Below, piece by piece: positions 44,569 to 48,000 of a stretch of DNA of 48,000 nucleotides. The notes under the pieces are model-generated. The model worked only from the letters and a program-made list of their open reading frames with translations. It ran no database searches and had not been told where the DNA came from. Each line of letters starts with the position of its first letter. The stretch's first letter is position 1. Source of the stretch: Bacteroidales bacterium UBA4070. Lineage in GTDB: Bacteria; Bacteroidota; Bacteroidia; Bacteroidales; VadinHA17. The stretch covers positions 1 to 48,000 of the forward strand of contig DFYY01000055.1 of the NCBI GenBank assembly GCA_002383485.1. Direction: 5' to 3'. The translations under genes were made by a program, and so were the position numbers.

Positions 44569-45303
44569 TCAGCCAGCTGTTCTGCGCGGCTTTCTGAAGA
44601 TACTGACAATTTTCATTCGGAGCACTCCCCACATCGCCTCCCCGAAGATTCCTCCCGACATTTTTGACGTACCTGCCTTGCGGTCAGTAAAGATGATAGG
44701 AACCTCGACTATTTTATAGCCCAGTTGCCAGGCTGTGAATTTCATCTCTATCTGGAACCCGTAGCCGATAAGCCTGATATGGCCGGGGTTAATATTGAGG
44801 AGCACCTCGCGGCGGTAGCATTTGAATCCTGCCGTGGTGTCCATGATCTTCATGCCGGTGACACGTCTTACGTACATTGATGCAATATATGACATAAGCA
44901 CCCGGCCCATCGGCCAGTTCACCACATTCACGCCCGAGATGTATCTTGAACCGATTGCCAGGTCAGCGCCGCCGTTCTCGCAGGCATCCCAGAGCTTTAC
45001 CAGGTCCTCAGGGTTATGGGAGAAATCGGCATCCATCTCGCAGATATACTTGTAATCACGCTGCAATGCCCATTCAAACCCGGCAATGTAAGCACGGCCG
45101 AGCCCCATTTTACCCGGTCTCTCCAGGATGTGGAGGTTGGGGTGCGAGGGAATCATCTCTTTCACCAGTGATGCTGTGCCGTCAGGGGAGTTGTCGTCAA
45201 TTATCAGTATGTCAAACGGAACCCGGAGTGCAGTAATAGCTTTTACGAGGTCAGTAATGTTTTCCCTCTCGTTGTATGTAGGTACTATGACAAGATTAGA
45301 CAT
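44569..45303 (-). CDS. Dolichol/polyprenol-phosphate mannosyltransferase-like GT2
   Basis: This 244-residue family-2 glycosyltransferase resembles DPM synthase. It probably transfers a sugar from a nucleotide sugar to undecaprenyl phosphate on the cytoplasmic face. Motifs: VPTYNERENI (7-16), IIDDNSPDGT (35-43), PGKMGLGRAYIAGFEWAL and the metal-binding MDADFSHNPEDL (90-101). VTGMKIMDTTAGFKCYRREVL and IEMKFTAWQLGYKIVEVPI complete the fold. No C-terminal membrane helices are seen, as in soluble DPM1-like proteins. The donor sugar cannot be read from sequence. It precedes pyrC. Confidence 0.9.
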   Translation of the reverse strand: MSNLVIVPTYNERENITDLVKAITALRVPFDILIIDDNSPDGTASLVKEMIPSHPNLHILERPGKMGLGRAYIAGFEWALQRDYKYICEMDADFSHNPEDLVKLWDACENGGADLAIGSRYISGVNVVNWPMGRVLMSYIASMYVRRVTGMKIMDTTAGFKCYRREVLLNINPGHIRLIGYGFQIEMKFTAWQLGYKIVEVPIIFTDRKAGTSKMSGGIFGEAMWGVLRMKIVSIFRKPRRTAG

Positions 45304-45455
45304 AAGGATCCGCTCAGAGTGCGAATTTAACCAATTTTTTAACTTGTGCCCGTTATTTGGGCCGCAACATGCCGTGAAGTTCTGATTTCGGGGCGGGCAG
45401 CAGGAACAGGCAAATATATTATGACAGTCCGGATAAAAAATATTTTCAAAAAAAT

Positions 45456-45486
45456 TTTGGATGTTTAAGATGAAGCGTTACTTTTG
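45456..45486 (+). promoter_or_regulatory. Promoter of the tRNA cluster
   Basis: TTTG (45456-45459), 19-base spacer, TACTTTTG (45479-45486), a full match. Transcription would start about 45 bases before tRNA-Ile. It fits a strong housekeeping promoter. Confidence 0.65.
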
Positions 45487-45538
45487 TCACCCCAAATGAT
45501 CAGTAATCATGGGGCGTTCTTTATAGTGTGCGCTTATC

Positions 45539-45612
45539 AGTCCCATAGCTCAGTTGGTTAGAGCGCTACACTGATAATGTAGAGGTCCCCAGTTCAACTC
45601 TGGGTGGGACTA
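45539..45612 (+). tRNA. tRNA-Ile (anticodon GAT)
   Basis: This 74-base cloverleaf has acceptor AGTCCCA pairing TGGGACT, anticodon stem CTACA/TGTAG, and loop CTGATAA with anticodon GAT. The T stem CCCAG/CTGGG encloses TTCAACT. The discriminator is A, and CCA is not encoded. An A1-U72 pair opens the acceptor instead of the more common G1-C72. Confidence 0.93.
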
Positions 45613-45628
45613 CAGGATTTGAGATTTG

Positions 45629-45668
45629 CGATTTTTGATTGCCGAATTAATTCGGCAATCAAAAATCG
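45629..45668. repeat. Perfect 40-base palindrome
   Basis: The arm CGATTTTTGATTGCCGAATT (45629-45648) is followed without spacer by its exact reverse complement (45649-45668). It lies 16 bases after tRNA-Ile. It could form a cruciform or, in RNA, a long hairpin closed by a small loop. No T-run follows on the plus strand. Confidence 0.9.
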
Positions 45669-45683
45669 ACAATCGGAAATGCA

Positions 45684-45766
45684 ATTGGGGATTTAGCTCA
45701 GTTGGCCAGAGCATCCCGACACTTGTGTCGGGAGGGTCAAGGGATCTGAATCCGGTTCTTTACAAC
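45684..45766 (+). pseudogene. Degraded tRNA-Ala copy with a hairpin in place of the anticodon arm
   Basis: The first 30 bases (45684-45713) are identical to 45767-45796 of the intact tRNA-Ala region, covering the acceptor 5' strand and D arm. The anticodon arm is replaced by TCCCGACACTTGTGTCGGGA (45714-45733), a perfect 9-bp hairpin with a 2-base loop. GGGTCAAGGG (45734-45743) matches the variable loop and T-stem of the intact gene, but the T loop and 3' acceptor strand are lost. It cannot fold as a working tRNA. Confidence 0.8.
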
Positions 45767-45769
45767 ATT

Positions 45770-45843
45770 GGGGATTTAGCTCAGTTGGCCAGAGCACCTG
45801 CCTTGCACGCAGGGGGTCAAGGGTTCGACTCCCTTAATCTCCA
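45770..45843 (+). tRNA. tRNA-Ala (anticodon TGC)
   Basis: This 74-base cloverleaf has acceptor GGGGATT pairing AATCTCC, with the G3-U70 wobble that marks tRNA-Ala. The anticodon stem CCTGC/GCAGG encloses CTTGCAC, anticodon TGC. The T loop is TTCGACT. Discriminator A; CCA is not encoded. Confidence 0.96.
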
Positions 45844-45845
45844 CG

Positions 45846-45878
45846 AAGAGTCTTCAGCAATGAGGGCTCTTTTTTTTT
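45846..45878 (+). terminator. Intrinsic terminator of the tRNA cluster
   Basis: AAGAGTC (45846-45852) pairs with GGCTCTT (45865-45871) with one G-T wobble, and the stem runs into nine T (45870-45878). It lies just after tRNA-Ala. Confidence 0.8.
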
Positions 45879-45982
45879 GTGCCCCTTGGGAACCTGTCCG
45901 GGTGTAATAAAGCATTTGATTCTTCAATTTTAATCTTAATCTTCACATATCTTATTATCTGCCGGAGTCGAATCTGTTTATT

Positions 45983-46618
45983 ATGAGAAAAAAAGTCTGT
46001 CTGTCAGTTCTTGTACTCCTGTTGTACGCATCCTGTTCCAGGAATCCTGTTGCCGATTTTTCATATTCAGGTACGCTGAAAGTCGGAGAGGATATTCAGT
46101 TCGATAACCTGTCAAAACACGCCAACAGTTTTGCATGGGATTTTGGTGATGGGCACATTTCTGTAAAGAGTGATCCGATACTCGCATTTGCAACACCCGG
46201 AAGCCATACAGTATCACTCCAGGCCATCGGGAAAATGGAATCATCGTATACAAGCAAGGAGTTGCAGGTTACGGGAATCACCTATTCCTTCAGGAATGGG
46301 GCAACATTTGAGATACCTGCACTCTTTTCATTCTTTTGGAACGGAGCAGAGATGGAGGATTTCGTAGAACATGGCACACTGTCAATGGAGAGAGTAACCG
46401 TGGCTGTTACAACTGAAAGGAGTTCTGTCTGTTTTGGAATCGTGCCTGGAGACCTGATCCTGGTTTCCGGCATCTACTCCCTTACTCCGGATAAGCATAA
46501 TCTGATAACCATTACTGATGAAACGCCGGTTTACGGAGCCGAGGGTGCTCCAGCAGCAGACCCCTTGATACAGGCTGCATTTGAGTCGAAAATCAAGGAA
46601 AGTCAGGGCAGGCAGTGA
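45983..46618 (+). CDS. PKD-domain lipoprotein
   Basis: This 211-residue protein has a lipoprotein signal (VLLLYASC, Cys18). A PKD-type domain at about 20-95 has the classic IQFDNLSKHANSFAWDFGDGHISVKSDPILAFATPGSHTVSLQAIG pattern. The remaining part (about 95-210) has strand-like sequence (FEIPALFSFFWNGAEMEDF, VAVTTERSSVCFGIVPGDLILV) and is not recognised. Such proteins are surface or periplasmic lipoproteins of unknown task. It stands alone between the tRNA cluster and the rRNA promoter region. Confidence 0.82.
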   Translation: MRKKVCLSVLVLLLYASCSRNPVADFSYSGTLKVGEDIQFDNLSKHANSFAWDFGDGHISVKSDPILAFATPGSHTVSLQAIGKMESSYTSKELQVTGITYSFRNGATFEIPALFSFFWNGAEMEDFVEHGTLSMERVTVAVTTERSSVCFGIVPGDLILVSGIYSLTPDKHNLITITDETPVYGAEGAPAADPLIQAAFESKIKESQGRQ

Positions 46619-47340
46619 CCCGGGTCAGGCATTGCGGCAAAAGGATCGTGAAAGAGGTGCTTTTATCATGACGGCGGTTTTGTGGATTTAACACATAAAA
46701 AACAATCCGAACAGACAGGTGTGGACTTTGATGAATTATGGCAGGTTTGTACATTTCCCGGTGAATGACTCTTACTGCCGCGCTTTTCTAGATGTAATAA
46801 TCATGCAATAAGGCTATTGAGCCTCACCGGGCGGTGAAAACAGGCCGGCAGATGCAAATAAAATCTCTCAGGAGCTGTAAAAAAAATGCAACAAAAACGG
46901 CGGATTGCAGTTATAATAGGTACCTGTGAATGAAAAAAGGCGGTCCCCATTCATATGTTAGTCAAATATACATTCGTCAAAATATGGACCCAGAAAGGGT
47001 CGGCGAGGTAGGGGACCGCCCATTCCAAAATTAAGAAATATTTCAATCCAAAGACATTTTTTAATTATTTGATGCCTCTTTTTTTGCATCAGTTCTTTTT
47101 TATGGTTCAGATTTACCGGCGTTAATCGGGGATTATGGTCAGGAGGATCTTTTTCCCGGGAGCCGATAAGGGAGGGAAGGCGGTTTATTTTTTCCTGTGT
47201 CATGACCGTTTACCGGATATTGATGTCTGTTGTGCCGGGTTAATTTTCTGTCAGCAGGAATAATTTTCGGGCACTGTTTGGGTGGGAATGAAGCAGGTCT
47301 ATAATATATATGGTATAAGAGCGGAGCCGGGAGGGGGTTT
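46619..47340. other. Gene-free stretch before the rRNA operon
   Basis: No convincing gene is seen in this roughly 0.7-kb interval. The only longer open frame (46958-47203, minus) is low-complexity, lacks a start signal and covers the inverted repeat at 46939-47020. A small hairpin lies at 47071-47090 (GATGC/GCATC) ahead of a T-rich run. Confidence 0.6.
46939..47020. other. Inverted repeat enclosing a possible structured RNA or small element
   Basis: GGCGGTCCCC (46939-46948) pairs with GGGGACCGCC (47011-47020) across 62 bases. Inside is a small hairpin GACCC/GGGTC (46987-47001). GAATG/CATTC motifs sit around both ends. It could be a small RNA, a leader structure or a remnant of a small inverted-repeat element; no known RNA family was recognised. 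Confidence 0.45.
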
Positions 47341-47341
47341 G

Positions 47342-47414
47342 AAAAAAAAAATGCAAAAAAAGATCAAAAAAAGTTGGTGATAATTTGTTTTATTGAAAAA
47401 GCTCCATATCTTTG
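47342..47414 (+). promoter_or_regulatory. rRNA promoter P1 with phased A-tract UP region
   Basis: TTTG (47384-47387), 19-base spacer, TATCTTTG (47407-47414). Upstream are A-tracts at 47342-47351, 47355-47361 and 47366-47372, centred about 11-12 bases apart, so they lie in phase with the helix and should bend the DNA. Confidence 0.85.
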
Positions 47415-47495
47415 CACCCGCTTTTAAAGAAAAGCACGTTCCCTGAAAGAGTGATTTGACAAGGCTGGCTTGTAAGGATGATCAGAGATGGTCGG

Positions 47496-47556
47496 AAAAA
47501 AGTTGGAAAAAACTTTGAAAAAAGTTTGGTAGAGAAGAATGAGTACAGTATCTTTG
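47496..47556 (+). promoter_or_regulatory. rRNA promoter P2 with phased A-tract UP region
   Basis: TTTG (47525-47528), 20-base spacer, TATCTTTG (47549-47556). Three A6 tracts (47496-47501, 47507-47512, 47518-47523) lie exactly 11 bases apart directly upstream. P2 is 142 bases after P1. Confidence 0.85.
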
Positions 47557-47590
47557 TCGTCCCTTGCCTTCAAAAAAAAGGGTGGGAAAA

Positions 47591-47643
47591 AGTTCTTTGA
47601 ATTATTGATGAAGTAGTAGCACACAGGCGAGAGAGATCTCGCC
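47591..47643 (+). promoter_or_regulatory. rRNA leader: boxA-like site and hairpin
   Basis: AGTTCTTTGA (47591-47600) resembles a boxA antitermination site. A perfect hairpin GGCGAGA-GAGA-TCTCGCC (47626-47643) follows. Such a box and stem before 16S fit an rRNA antitermination or processing leader. Confidence 0.55.
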
Positions 47644-47719
47644 AAAAACCTAGCGATTTCGATTGAGTTTTTGAAGAGACCGGATTGATCTTCGATGGAT
47701 ATTTAAGAAATGAAATATT

Positions 47720-48000
47720 ACAATGAAGAGTTTGATCCTGGCTCAGGATGAACGCTAGCGGGAGGCTTAACACATGCAAGTCGAGGGGCAGCACGGGTAG
47801 CAATACCTGGTGGCGACCGGCAGACGGGTGAGTAACGCGTATGTAACCTACCCTGTACAGGGGGATAACCCGGAGAAATTCGGACTAATATCCCATAGAA
47901 ATATTGGAAGGCATCTTTTGATATTTAAAGTTCCGGCGGTACGGGATGGGCATGCGTAACATTAGCTAGTTGGTAAGGTAACGGCTTACCAAGGCTTTGA
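47720..48000 (+). rRNA. rrs: 16S ribosomal RNA, 5' part (continues beyond window)
   Basis: The universal 8F site AGAGTTTGATCCTGGCTCAG begins at 47727. It is followed by GATGAACGCTAGCGGGAGGC and CACATGCAAGTCGAGGGGCA, as in Bacteroidetes. The window ends near E. coli position 280. The start is estimated from the distance to the 8F site, and the gene runs off the right edge. Confidence 0.97.

Noticed and set aside
45629..45733. CRISPR-like repeat array between the tRNAs
   Set aside because: The palindromes are different single units without regular spacers, and no cas genes are present.
46939..47020. SRP RNA, 6S RNA or tmRNA
   Set aside because: None of the conserved core sequences of these RNAs is seen.
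46958..47203. Open frame of 81 codons on the minus strand in the gene-free zone
   Set aside because: Low-complexity translation, no start context and overlap with an inverted repeat.

Overview
The window reads as a chromosomal segment of a Bacteroidetes bacterium, most likely order Bacteroidales. It holds the 5' part of a Bacteroidetes-type 16S rRNA gene at the right end. Its promoters follow the phylum pattern (TTG/TTTG, about 19-21 bp, TAnnTTTG). Several proteins belong to families typical of the phylum: DUF4097, FISUMP-domain lipoprotein, PKD lipoproteins, the helix-hairpin-helix/barrel protein and DUF3109. Genes are densely packed, and nothing looks like a prophage, insertion sequence or CRISPR array.

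Layout. 0.2-5.1 kb (minus): an ECF sigma factor, its probable anti-sigma factor and five exported proteins (DUF4097, three barrel-like proteins, one FISUMP lipoprotein) form one envelope-type operon. 5.4-9.8 kb: a D-amino acid aminotransferase faces lipA, lipB and recJ. 10-12.9 kb: a small barrel-like protein and a helix-hairpin-helix/outer-membrane protein. 12.9-16.9 kb: purE (minus), then hpt-adk-obgE-PAP2 phosphatase-plsC. 17.1-22.1 kb: parE-parC-aroK. 22.2-27.7 kb: a two-gene unit encoding a multi-spanning HEAT-repeat membrane protein and an nSTAND1-type NTPase with a transmembrane helix and a seven-bladed WD40-like propeller. This is the least understood part of the window and the best candidate for an undescribed system. 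27.8-31.2 kb: gpmI, a DUF3109 protein and an M20 peptidase. 31.3-40 kb (minus): mfd-coaX-FadL-like barrel-TPR protein-lptC-small membrane protein-CBS/DUF21 protein, apparently one operon driven by a clear promoter before mfd. 40.2-45.3 kb: fbp, lysC, a lipoprotein distantly like GldN, pyrC and a dolichol-phosphate-mannose-synthase-like glycosyltransferase. 45.5-48 kb: tRNA-Ile(GAT), a degraded tRNA-Ala copy, tRNA-Ala(TGC), a PKD lipoprotein, about 0.7 kb with no recognisable gene, then a tandem rRNA promoter region with phased A-tracts and the start of 16S rRNA.

Structure beyond genes. An approximately 80-bp interspersed element with a conserved flank and a hairpin that covaries between copies lies just after two operons, each time oriented so that it can act as an intrinsic terminator. 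A perfect 40-bp palindrome and a tRNA-Ala half-copy whose anticodon arm is replaced by a 20-bp hairpin lie between the two intact tRNAs. The Ile-Ala tRNA pair, normally found inside the 16S-23S spacer, here lies about 1.9 kb upstream of 16S. All functional assignments come from reading the sequence and from knowledge of the families; no search was run.
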